Position numbers and translations under genes: made by a program. 5,604 nt of DNA from Clostridiales bacterium (GTDB taxonomy: Bacteria; Bacillota; Clostridia; Oscillospirales; Oscillospiraceae): contig JAAYWX010000079.1 in NCBI GenBank assembly GCA_012516225.1, forward strand, positions 1 through 5,604, given 5' to 3'. This document shows positions 1 to 5,541 of the stretch, piece by piece. The notes under the pieces are model-generated. The model was not told where the DNA came from, did no database searches, and worked only from the letters and a program-made list of their open reading frames with translations. Within the stretch, counting starts at the first letter, position 1. Each line of letters begins with the position of its first letter.

Positions 1-954
1 AATCAGCCCTGTAACAATAAGCCTTTTTGCCAGAGCATCCACACCGCTGAAAAGATCACTTTTTGAGATGACAGATACCACAATCCAGCCGCTTTCAGGG
101 ACTTCGTCATACCAAGCCAATTAGGTTTCGCCGTCTTGATTATATGTTCCTTTTCCACTGCGTTTTGACAAAATTTCCGTACCCAATTTTGACAGAGAAG
201 CGTTTTTGTCGGCGGTGATTGAAGCTTTCAGCAATTTTTCGCTGTCTTCATCCGCAATGTATGTTCCGTTTGCGTCAACCAAGAATACACGCCCGGTATT
301 TCGTATGCGAATTGAATTGACAATTTCCTGCATATGAGTCAGGTTTATATCCGTTGTGGCAACTCCCATCAGATGACCTGCTGCATCATAAAAAGGAGCA
401 CTGGCTGTTACCATGGAAACCTTGGCGTATGAATCGTAATAAGGCGCCGACCATACCACAGGAGAGGAAGTACTTTTGGCACTTGTGTACCAGTCCTGAT
501 CGATGTAAAGCTGTCCCTCGCCTAAAGAGTAATTTTCAATATAAACGGGGGTGCCGTTCTCCCTCATGCAATAGGGAGAAAAATACTGAGTATTCTCGTT
601 GAAAGCATACGGCTCAAACCAGATGCCGGAACCGAAAATCTCATCGTTCGTCCCTACAAAGGAAGTTAAAAGTTCACCGTATTCATCCTGCGTCATATCC
701 CTGCCTTTTATTTCTACCGTTCTTGCCATGGTATCTGCCACCATAGCGCTCTTGCCCAAAGAAGTCTGAATATTTTCAATGGCATTGTTAAGTACCAGGG
801 TCATTTCACTTTCGATGGAGTTTATAATAGTTTTTCTTGCAGTATTGTACCCCATAAGCGACAAGGCAATAAGGGCAAGCAAAACAAGCGGTAAAATACC
901 GAGCAGAACTGAAGCTTTCAAGGAGCCCCTTTTTCTTGACTTATCACGTTTCAT
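1..954 (-). pseudogene. dCache-domain transmembrane receptor, probable methyl-accepting chemotaxis protein; 3' partial, with in-frame stop
   Basis: The ATG at 952-954 follows a G-rich ribosome binding site (GGGGGG at 961-966). An upstream in-frame ATG at 1071 lies before the likely transcript start, so it is not used. The protein starts with a basic tail (MKRDKSRKRG), then one membrane segment at about residues 14-36, then an extracellular region from about 37. That region carries dCache sensor hallmarks: a helical stretch, a DWY motif at 154-156, WSAPYYD at 168-174, and a GVATTDINL strand at 197-205. Such domains bind small ligands outside the cell and signal to a cytoplasmic output. In the dCache subtype for amino acids an Arg normally sits two residues before the WY tryptophan; here that residue is Gln153, so the ligand is unclear. 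Codon 278 is TAA (121-123), yet the same frame continues for 40 codons to the edge (LAWYDEVPESGW, then the start of a second membrane segment). A Tyr codon is expected there, as in GETYLAWY. The output domain is outside the window, so a histidine kinase or diguanylate cyclase is also possible. If the stop is real, the product lacks its second membrane segment and output domain. Confidence 0.72.
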
Positions 955-999
955 AAAGTTCCCCCCAAAAAATTTATGTTTATTTTTGCTGGTCAACTT

Positions 1000-1030
1000 G
1001 TCAGCGGAAACCTGCCAGAACGTAGCTGAC
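1000..1030 (-). promoter_or_regulatory. Candidate structured element in the receptor mRNA leader
   Basis: Inside the predicted 5' leader, GTCAGC (1000-1005) can pair with GCTGAC (1025-1030) to close a 19-nt loop. Loop bases CCAG (1015-1018) could also pair with CTGG at 989-992, which would make an H-type pseudoknot. I do not recognise a known riboswitch class; in particular the conserved features of cyclic-di-GMP riboswitches are absent. It may be a small regulatory RNA fold or chance pairing. Confidence 0.25.
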
Positions 1031-1050
1031 TTAAATAGAAATACAATTTC

Positions 1051-1079
1051 ATTATAACTACAATGCGACAATTTTTCAA
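1051..1079 (-). promoter_or_regulatory. sigma-A promoter of the dCache receptor gene
   Basis: On the minus strand the -35 TTGAAA (1074-1079) is separated by exactly 17 bp from a perfect -10 TATAAT (1051-1056). The transcript should start near 1044, giving a leader of about 90 nt before the ATG at 954. This near-consensus spacing and sequence suggests strong vegetative expression unless a regulator blocks it. Confidence 0.8.
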
Positions 1080-1090
1080 CATATTCGACA
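1064..1090 (-). promoter_or_regulatory. Putative pair of Spo0A boxes at the receptor promoter
   Basis: Read on the minus strand, 1084-1090 is TGTCGAA, a perfect core of the Spo0A-binding 0A box, embedded in TTTGTCGAAT. A second copy at 1064-1070 is TGTCGCA, with one mismatch. The two are exactly 20 bp apart, so they face the same side of the helix. The perfect box is just upstream of the -35 (about -43) and the second lies in the -35/-10 spacer (about -23). Occupancy could activate from the distal box or repress from the proximal one; the sequence does not decide which. Family knowledge: phosphorylated Spo0A controls many stationary-phase genes in spore formers. Confidence 0.45.
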
Positions 1091-1108
1091 AATTCATAGC
1101 AATATACA

Positions 1109-1138
1109 ATTTTTGTAATAAATATTTATTACAAAAAT
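1109..1138. repeat. Perfect 30-bp AT-rich palindrome
   Basis: The half-site ATTTTTGTAATAAAT (1109-1123) is followed at once by its exact reverse complement (1124-1138), with no mismatch and no spacer. It lies between the lipoprotein terminator and the receptor promoter, 29 bp upstream of that promoter's -35. The outer bases make an A-run and a T-run, so it could be a weak bidirectional terminator in RNA. It could equally be the operator of a dimeric repressor. I cannot assign it to a known regulator. Confidence 0.6.
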
Positions 1139-1148
1139 AGAATTAAAA

Positions 1149-1191
1149 GTAAAATCCGAACACATCGCGACAGGCGTGTTTCGGATTTTAC
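1149..1191 (-). terminator. Intrinsic terminator of the lipoprotein gene
   Basis: The arms at 1149-1163 and 1176-1191 pair over 15 bp with a single bulged base and a 12-nt loop (1164-1175). The hairpin starts only 6 nt beyond the lipoprotein stop codon. In minus-strand sense the stem is followed by ACTTTTAATTCTATTTTTG, an interrupted U-rich tail. The AT-rich palindrome at 1109-1138 lies just beyond and may back it up. Confidence 0.75.
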
Positions 1192-1197
1192 AAAAGT

Positions 1198-1674
1198 TTA
1201 TTCCCAAAGTTTGTCGAAGTTTTCAGATATAGAATCGGCCGTTTTCGAAAATGACATAACCAGAAGTATTGTGTTTCCGTGCACCTTTACAATCTTTTTT
1301 TCTGCTTCAACGCATATCCACTTCCTTGGATCGGCGTTTTTTTCGATCTCCTCCGCAATTGCAGAGGCATCCGTACCTTCCGGTAGTCTCAAAAGTACGG
1401 CGGAGTGGGGGACAGCGTTTATGAGGCTGTCGCAAGCAAGAGCATCCGCACCTTTAACGGGGTCGATAAATAGATAATAGTGATAGTTGTCTTCATTCAA
1501 TTCAGTAAAGGCTGTTTCAGGCAGTCCGTCAACACCGGAAAGAATGGCTGAAAAGATTTCCTCAAGGCTCATGGTATCGCCTTTTGATTTTTCTTCATTT
1601 CCTCCGCATGCGGCAAGCGACAGCATTAAAACGGCGAAAAAGAAAGGGGCAACAGTTTTTTTAAAAAGGTGCAT
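1198..1674 (-). CDS. Small secreted lipoprotein, DUF4358-like
   Basis: A 158-aa protein starting at ATG 1672-1674, nine bases after a perfect AAGGAGG (1684-1690). The N-terminus is a lipoprotein signal peptide: basic HLFKK, a hydrophobic stretch at about residues 8-20, and the lipobox LAAC with the lipidated Cys at 23. A charged linker GGNEEKSKGD follows, so the mature protein should be anchored on the outer face of the cytoplasmic membrane. The remaining roughly 120 residues are a single small alpha/beta-looking domain. Its pattern (SAVLLRLPEGTDASAIAEEI, then PRKWICVEAEKKIVKVHGN, then a hydrophobic strand LLVMSFS and a final helix) resembles what I recall of DUF4358 proteins from Clostridia. 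Their biochemical role is not established and I assign none. It is monocistronic: a terminator follows the stop and recG diverges upstream. The gene call is sure; the family assignment is by memory of pattern. Confidence 0.85.
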   Translation of the reverse strand: MHLFKKTVAPFFFAVLMLSLAACGGNEEKSKGDTMSLEEIFSAILSGVDGLPETAFTELNEDNYHYYLFIDPVKGADALACDSLINAVPHSAVLLRLPEGTDASAIAEEIEKNADPRKWICVEAEKKIVKVHGNTILLVMSFSKTADSISENFDKLWE

Positions 1675-1756
1675 ATGTATAAACCTCCTTAGATTTTTTA
1701 ATTTTGACGTTCCCCCAAATAAAATGTTTCAAAAACAGCTCTCATGATTTTTGCCT

Positions 1757-1791
1757 ATTTTGCAAAATTCGCCTTTATATGGTATTATAAT
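1757..1791 (+). promoter_or_regulatory. Extended -10 sigma-A promoter of recG
   Basis: The -35 TTGCAA (1760-1765), a 17-bp spacer and the -10 TATTAT (1783-1788) form a good sigma-A promoter. A TG at 1780-1781 makes it an extended -10. The register can also slip to TATAAT at 1786-1791. The start should fall near 1795, about 50 nt before the recG ATG. The -35 lies inside a perfect 12-bp palindrome, ATTTTGCAAAAT (1757-1768), which could be an operator. Confidence 0.65.
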
Positions 1792-1831
1792 TTGCCAAAG
1801 AAACAAGATAAGCTGGCGTTTATTAATTCGG

Positions 1832-1839
1832 AGGAGGTG
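1832..1839 (+). promoter_or_regulatory. recG ribosome binding site
   Basis: AGGAGGTG lies 4 nt before the ATG at 1844 and is a near-perfect complement of the 16S rRNA 3' end. It fixes the recG start at 1844. The reading frame is open further upstream to a TTG at 1751, but that codon has no such site and lies before the predicted transcript start. Confidence 0.85.
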
Positions 1840-1843
1840 CAAA

Positions 1844-3901
1844 ATGACGGAACTGTCCTGTGATGTCAGATATTTGAAGGGGATCGGACAGCAAAGGGCG
1901 GATGCCCTGTCCAGACTGGGGATATATACGCTGCGCGACCTTATATGTTTTTTCCCCCGCACCTATGAGGATCGGACAAAATTTTCGCTTATCAGCGATA
2001 TCAGACACGGAGATGCCGTCTGTGTCCGCGCGACAGTCGCAAACGATCCGGCTTTGAGCCGAATTAAAAAAGGCCTGGAGCTTGTGAAGCTCCGGATCGC
2101 CGATGACAGCGGCTCAATAGACGTTACATATTTTAATCAGAGCTATGTCCGTCAGCAGCTTCAAAAAGGAAAGACATATATCTTCTTCGGAAAGATTACG
2201 ATTGAAGGACAGCGCCGGACAATGGCAAACCCGATTTTTGAACCGGAAGATTCTCCGCATTTACTTACGGGATGTATAGTACCAGTTTACAGACTGTCAT
2301 CTGGAGTTTCCCAAAAAGTGCTTATATCGGCAATACGGCGCGGATTGGAGGAATGTTCTTTTGAACTTCCGGATGCACTTCCTGATTCCGTAGCAGAAAA
2401 AGCACAGCTTTGCAAAGCACCGTATGCTTTTGAAAACATACATTTTCCGACCGATTTAAAAGCCTTGGAACTGGCAAGAAGGCGGCTTATATTTGAGGAA
2501 CTATTTGTGCTTTCGCTTGCGCTTGCGCGCATAAAAGAACGCCGTACTGTCAAAAGCGGAATAGTCGTATCATCCCCGAGGTTTGAGAGATTTTTTTCCG
2601 GCCTGCCGTTTATTGTTACAAATGCACAAAAGCGTGCGATAAATGAGTGCGCAGCGGATATGTGTTCCGGTTCCGCAATGAACCGCCTCATACAAGGGGA
2701 CGTTGGCAGCGGAAAAACTCTTGTTGCGGCCGCCTGCATATGGAGCGCCTATGAAGGCGGGCTTCAAAGCGCCTTTATGGCTCCTACGGAAATACTTGCA
2801 AACCAGCATTATAAAACCTTGTCGGAAATTTTATCCCCTTTTGGAGTCAAAGTTTTGAAGCTTACCGGTTCCATGACTGCAAAGCAAAAAAGGGAAACAC
2901 TTTCTTTGCTGAAAGAAGGAAAGGCGGATCTTGTCGTCGGAACTCATGCGCTACTGAACGACAGTGTGGAATTTTCAAATCTTGCTCTTGTAATAACCGA
3001 TGAACAGCACCGTTTCGGCGTAAACCAGCGCGCTGCTCTTGCCGCAAAAGGGGAAAGTCCGCATACTCTTGTCATGTCGGCCACTCCGATTCCGCGTACT
3101 CTTGCTCTGATGATTTATGGGGATCTTGATGTTTCCATTATAGACGAGCTTCCGCCCGGAAGACAGAAAGTGGATACGTTTGTAGTCGGAGAAAATATGC
3201 GTGGACGCATAAACAATTTTATTCGGAAACTGTCAGCCGAAGGCAGGCAGATTTTCATAGTCTGTCCTGCGATCGATGAAGGGGAGGAGCGTCCGCAAAA
3301 TATAAAAACTGCCAAAGAATATGCAAAAGAGCTTCAAAGCAGAGTATTTCCGGAATTGCGGGTAGGATGTATACACGGCAGAATGAAACCAGCTGAAAGA
3401 GATGAAATTATGCAGTCTTTTGCAGATGGCGGGCTTGATATTCTTGTTTCCACAACCGTTATAGAAGTTGGAGTCGATGTGCCGAATGCCGCGCTTATAG
3501 TGGTTGAAAATGCGGAGCGTTTCGGGCTAAGCCAGCTTCACCAGCTGCGGGGGCGGGTAGGGCGCGGCAGCCACAAAAGCTACTGTGTTCTTTTCTCCGA
3601 TTCAGATAATGAAATCTCCAAATCCAGACTGAAAGTTCTCGAACAGACTTCTGACGGTTTTAAAATATCGGAGGAAGATTTAAAACTGCGTGGTCCTGGA
3701 GATTTTTTCGGCTCTCGGCAGCACGGACTGCCGGAAACCAGAATTGCAGATTTGTGCACGGATATGAGGATACTTCAGGATGCGCAGCAAGCGGCGCGAG
3801 AGCTGCTTAAAGAAGATCCCGAACTTACAAATCCGGAAAACGCGAGGCTCCGAAAGCGCATAGATGAGATGTTTGCCGATAAGGGAGAGAGGCTGAACTG
3901 A
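1844..3901 (+). CDS. recG: ATP-dependent DNA helicase RecG
   Basis: A complete 685-aa protein, the usual RecG length, ending in TGA. RecG is a double-stranded DNA translocase that remodels stalled replication forks and branch-migrates Holliday junctions, acting in the cytoplasm on the chromosome. The N-terminal wedge region begins YLKGIGQQRADALSRLGI and has the FFPRTYEDR signature, followed by an OB-fold. The superfamily 2 motor shows Walker A GDVGSGKT (285-292), Walker B DEQH (386-389), and motif III MSATPIPRT (411-419). Motif VI is GLSQLHQLRGRVGRG (561-575). The C-terminal TRG-type segment DLKLRGPGDFFGSRQHGLPE (612-631) couples ATP hydrolysis to translocation. All catalytic motifs are intact. 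It has its own promoter and diverges from the lipoprotein gene. The flippase gene follows 158 bp downstream on the same strand without an obvious strong terminator between, so read-through is likely. Firmicute recG is often beside fatty-acid or coaD/rsmD genes; neither neighbour is seen here. Confidence 0.98.
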   Translation: MTELSCDVRYLKGIGQQRADALSRLGIYTLRDLICFFPRTYEDRTKFSLISDIRHGDAVCVRATVANDPALSRIKKGLELVKLRIADDSGSIDVTYFNQSYVRQQLQKGKTYIFFGKITIEGQRRTMANPIFEPEDSPHLLTGCIVPVYRLSSGVSQKVLISAIRRGLEECSFELPDALPDSVAEKAQLCKAPYAFENIHFPTDLKALELARRRLIFEELFVLSLALARIKERRTVKSGIVVSSPRFERFFSGLPFIVTNAQKRAINECAADMCSGSAMNRLIQGDVGSGKTLVAAACIWSAYEGGLQSAFMAPTEILANQHYKTLSEILSPFGVKVLKLTGSMTAKQKRETLSLLKEGKADLVVGTHALLNDSVEFSNLALVITDEQHRFGVNQRAALAAKGESPHTLVMSATPIPRTLALMIYGDLDVSIIDELPPGRQKVDTFVVGENMRGRINNFIRKLSAEGRQIFIVCPAIDEGEERPQNIKTAKEYAKELQSRVFPELRVGCIHGRMKPAERDEIMQSFADGGLDILVSTTVIEVGVDVPNAALIVVENAERFGLSQLHQLRGRVGRGSHKSYCVLFSDSDNEISKSRLKVLEQTSDGFKISEEDLKLRGPGDFFGSRQHGLPETRIADLCTDMRILQDAQQAARELLKEDPELTNPENARLRKRIDEMFADKGERLN

Positions 3902-3921
3902 AGCTGTTCCACTTGCTGCCG

Positions 3922-3949
3922 TTTATGTAATTAAAGTAAAGGGTATAAT
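3922..3949 (+). promoter_or_regulatory. Possible vegetative promoter upstream of the flippase gene
   Basis: A perfect -10 TATAAT sits at 3944-3949, in the recG-flippase gap. The best -35 is poor (TTTATG at 3922-3927, 16-bp spacer). If used, it would give a leader of about 100 nt that includes the whole downstream hairpin at 4010-4049. The support is one hexamer, so this is tentative. Confidence 0.3.
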
Positions 3950-3953
3950 TTTT

Positions 3954-3971
3954 AACAGTTTAAGCTGTTTT
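3954..3971 (+). terminator. Weak terminator-like hairpin after recG
   Basis: AACAG (3954-3958) pairs with CTGTT (3965-3969) around a 6-nt loop and is followed by TTAT. Five base pairs and a short U-run make at best a leaky terminator for recG transcripts. A second small stem, ATTTTC/GAAAAT (3990-3995 with 4001-4006), lies further on with no clear role. Confidence 0.22.
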
Positions 3972-4000
3972 ATCGCAGAGTTTTACAGCATTTTCATCAA

Positions 4001-4029
4001 GAAAATTTGTCCCCTTTGCCGCATATACT
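4001..4029 (+). promoter_or_regulatory. Putative sigma-E-type sporulation promoter of the flippase gene
   Basis: GAAAATT (4001-4007) matches the sigma-E -35 pattern KMATATT at 6 of 7 positions. CATATACT (4022-4029) matches the -10 pattern CATACAMT at 7 of 8. The spacer is 14 bp, the usual distance for sigma-E. The start would be near 4036, inside the 3' half of the hairpin, leaving a leader of about 24 nt with the ribosome binding site intact. Bacillus spoVB is known to be under mother-cell sigma-E control, which fits. The consensus is loose and AT-rich, so chance matches are possible. Confidence 0.42.
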
Positions 4030-4049
4030 TGCGTATACGGCAAAGGGGG
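4010..4049 (+). promoter_or_regulatory. Strong hairpin sequestering the flippase Shine-Dalgarno sequence
   Basis: CCCCTTTGCCG (4011-4021) pairs perfectly with CGGCAAAGGGG (4038-4048). After a CA bulge (4022-4023), TATAC (4024-4028) pairs with GTATA (4033-4037) around the loop TTGC. A G-U pair (4010-4049) can be added. The only credible ribosome binding site for the GTG at 4060 is AAAGGGGG (4042-4049), which lies entirely in the 3' arm. No U-run follows the stem on the plus strand, so it is not an intrinsic terminator for recG. An RNA containing both arms should be poorly translated. Confidence 0.7.
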
Positions 4050-4059
4050 CAGGCTTTCT

Positions 4060-5412
4060 GTGAACAGAAAAAAACTGATGAGGGATACTGTGCTTCTGAC
4101 CGGCTCTTCGCTTGTTATGAGATGTATAGCACTTGTATTTCAAATGTGGCTGGTTTCAAGAATAGGAGCGGCGGGAGTCGGACTGTACGGGCTGGTTGGC
4201 TCAGTCGGCTTCCTTGCCGCTACTGTAGCTATTTCAGGCATCCGTTTTGCCTCCACCCGCTTAATCTCTGAAGAACTTGGACTTAAAAGGGACGGTGGCG
4301 TCGGGCACGCAATGCGGCTGTGCATGGCATACAGCGTTTTTTTCGGAGTGTCATCTGCACTTGTTCTCTATCTCTGTGCCGAACCTATAGGCTTTTTGTG
4401 GGTAGGGGACGCAAGGACAGTGATGTCGCTGAGGATTCTTTCGCTGAGTCTGCCGTTTATTTCTCTTTCCTCGGTTTTGTACGGTTATTTTACGGCAAGC
4501 GGAAGAATATTTAAAGCAGCAGTCGTTCAAGTCACCGAGCAGCTTATAAGGATAGGGCTTGTAGTAGCTTTTCTTGATTTTGCTCCGGAAGGTGACCTCG
4601 AAAAAAGCTGTGCAGCCGTTTGCGGAGGAGGTACAGCCGCAGAACTTTGCTCTTTCCTTTTAATGCTGGCGGTATATCTGGATGATAGAAGAAAATACGG
4701 GAAGAAATCATCCTCATCTCCGCGTCTGCCGGCACGGATGCTGAGCATAGCTGTTCCTCTTGCACTTTCGGCTTATGCCAGAAGCTCTCTTTCGACGATA
4801 GAACAGCTGCTTGTGCCGCGGGGGCTTAAAAAGGCAGGTTACTCCGCAAACGGTGCGCTTGCCGGATACGGGACTATTCAAGGGATGGTTTTCCCCATTA
4901 TCTTCTTTCCTTCATGCATTATATCGGCTCTTGCGGAACTGATAGTGCCAGAACTGACAGCCGCACAGGTTTCCGGTAAAAAAGATGAAATCTCAAAGGC
5001 AGTTTCCACACTTTTGAGAAAATCGCTTGGCTTTTCGCTCTTCATAGGTCTTATGCTCTTTATCCTTTCCGAAATGCTCGGAGGAGTTATATATAAAAGC
5101 GAAGATGCCGGATACTATCTAAGAATTTTTTCGCTCCTTGTTCCTATTATGTATATGGATATGGTTACAGACGGATGCCTAAAAGGTCTTGGAGAACATC
5201 TTTGGTCGATGGCTTTCAATATAATGGATGCCCTGAGCGGAGTAATTCTCGTTTACACGCTTCTTCCTAAGTTCGCGCTGAATGGGTACATAGGCATTAT
5301 ATTCTTTGAAGAAATTTTCAACTTTTCACTTAGCATTTGGCGGCTTAGCCGCGTAACCGAGATTAAGATTTTCGATATTAAAGAACGAAAAAAATGCCGG
5401 TGCCGTCAATGA
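4060..5412 (+). CDS. spoVB: SpoVB-like polysaccharide/lipid-linked precursor flippase (MOP superfamily)
   Basis: A 450-aa integral membrane protein starting at GTG 4060, 10 nt after AAAGGGGG; the next in-frame ATG at 4078 has no ribosome binding site. I count about 12 hydrophobic segments, roughly at 11-31, 39-60, 87-106, 121-143, 160-174, 181-206, 226-245, 272-293, 321-341, 351-370, 381-402 and 405-427. SpoVB-family marks are visible: the N-terminal RIGAAGVGLYGL region, YGYFTASGRIFKAAVVQV followed by TEQLIRI (141-166), and the central segment with VPRGLKKAGYSA (252-263), a GxxQGMVFP turn and AELIVPELTAA. Relatives move lipid-linked sugars across the cytoplasmic membrane; SpoVB itself is needed for spore cortex formation in Bacillus, probably by flipping peptidoglycan precursor. 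At 450 aa it is shorter than Bacillus SpoVB (about 518 aa), and Clostridia carry several paralogues. A role in teichoic acid, capsule or general lipid II export is therefore possible. The tail KERKKCRCRQ is basic and probably cytoplasmic. Control may involve the hairpin and sigma-E-like promoter just upstream. Confidence 0.85.
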   Translation: MNRKKLMRDTVLLTGSSLVMRCIALVFQMWLVSRIGAAGVGLYGLVGSVGFLAATVAISGIRFASTRLISEELGLKRDGGVGHAMRLCMAYSVFFGVSSALVLYLCAEPIGFLWVGDARTVMSLRILSLSLPFISLSSVLYGYFTASGRIFKAAVVQVTEQLIRIGLVVAFLDFAPEGDLEKSCAAVCGGGTAAELCSFLLMLAVYLDDRRKYGKKSSSSPRLPARMLSIAVPLALSAYARSSLSTIEQLLVPRGLKKAGYSANGALAGYGTIQGMVFPIIFFPSCIISALAELIVPELTAAQVSGKKDEISKAVSTLLRKSLGFSLFIGLMLFILSEMLGGVIYKSEDAGYYLRIFSLLVPIMYMDMVTDGCLKGLGEHLWSMAFNIMDALSGVILVYTLLPKFALNGYIGIIFFEEIFNFSLSIWRLSRVTEIKIFDIKERKKCRCRQ

Positions 5413-5470
5413 GTTTGCAGCACTTATGCTTTCTGTATAGTACACACGAGGGTAAACGGACTATTACAAC

Positions 5471-5506
5471 AAGACAGGCGGCAGGGAAGGCTGCCGCCTG
5501 TCTTTT
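5471..5506 (+). terminator. Strong intrinsic terminator of the flippase gene
   Basis: AAGACAGGCGGCAG (5471-5484) pairs perfectly over 14 bp with 5491-5504 around the loop GGAAGG, ending in a TTTT run and followed by more T-rich sequence. It ends plus-strand transcription before the convergent gene. In the minus direction the stem is followed only by GTTGTAATAG, so any reverse activity would be weak. Confidence 0.9.
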
Positions 5507-5541
5507 ATTCGTATTTTTCCGGTCGTAAATTAGGCCGGAAC

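Noticed and set aside
121..123. TAA as a recoded sense codon (genetic code change or programmed read-through)
   Set aside because: TAA is used as the ordinary stop of the lipoprotein gene and of the partial gene at 5542. The context shows no known read-through signal, so a nonsense mutation is simpler.
960..1044. Cyclic-di-GMP or preQ1 riboswitch in the receptor leader
   Set aside because: I looked for the conserved core sequences of these classes and did not find them; only a short stem and a possible pseudoknot are visible.
955..1071. 39-residue N-terminal extension of the receptor from an ATG at 1071
   Set aside because: It overlaps the sigma-A -10 and lies largely upstream of the likely transcript start. 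The membrane-protein N-terminus with a ribosome binding site is at 954.
1212..1218. A perfect TGTCGAA (0A-box core) on the plus strand
   Set aside because: It falls inside the last codons of the lipoprotein gene, encoding part of NFDKL, and has no promoter nearby; most likely chance.
1723..1729. CATTTTA on the minus strand as a sigma-G -10 for the lipoprotein gene
   Set aside because: No acceptable -35 (GNATR-like) is present 17-18 bp upstream, and the motif is common in AT-rich DNA.
1751..1843. RecG frame open upstream to a TTG at 1751, giving 31 extra residues
   Set aside because: The predicted promoter -10 (1783-1791) lies inside this extension, so the TTG would not be transcribed. The strong AGGAGGTG before ATG 1844 and the standard RecG length support the shorter form.
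2287..2809. Long open frames antisense to recG, and similar ones at 2862-3315 and 4527-4765
   Set aside because: They lie wholly within recG or the flippase gene, have no ribosome binding sites or recognisable protein features, and are explained as shadows of the real coding frame.
4010..4049. The strong hairpin as an intrinsic terminator of recG
   Set aside because: No T-run follows on the plus strand. On the minus strand ACAAATTTTC follows, but no minus-strand gene is present to terminate.
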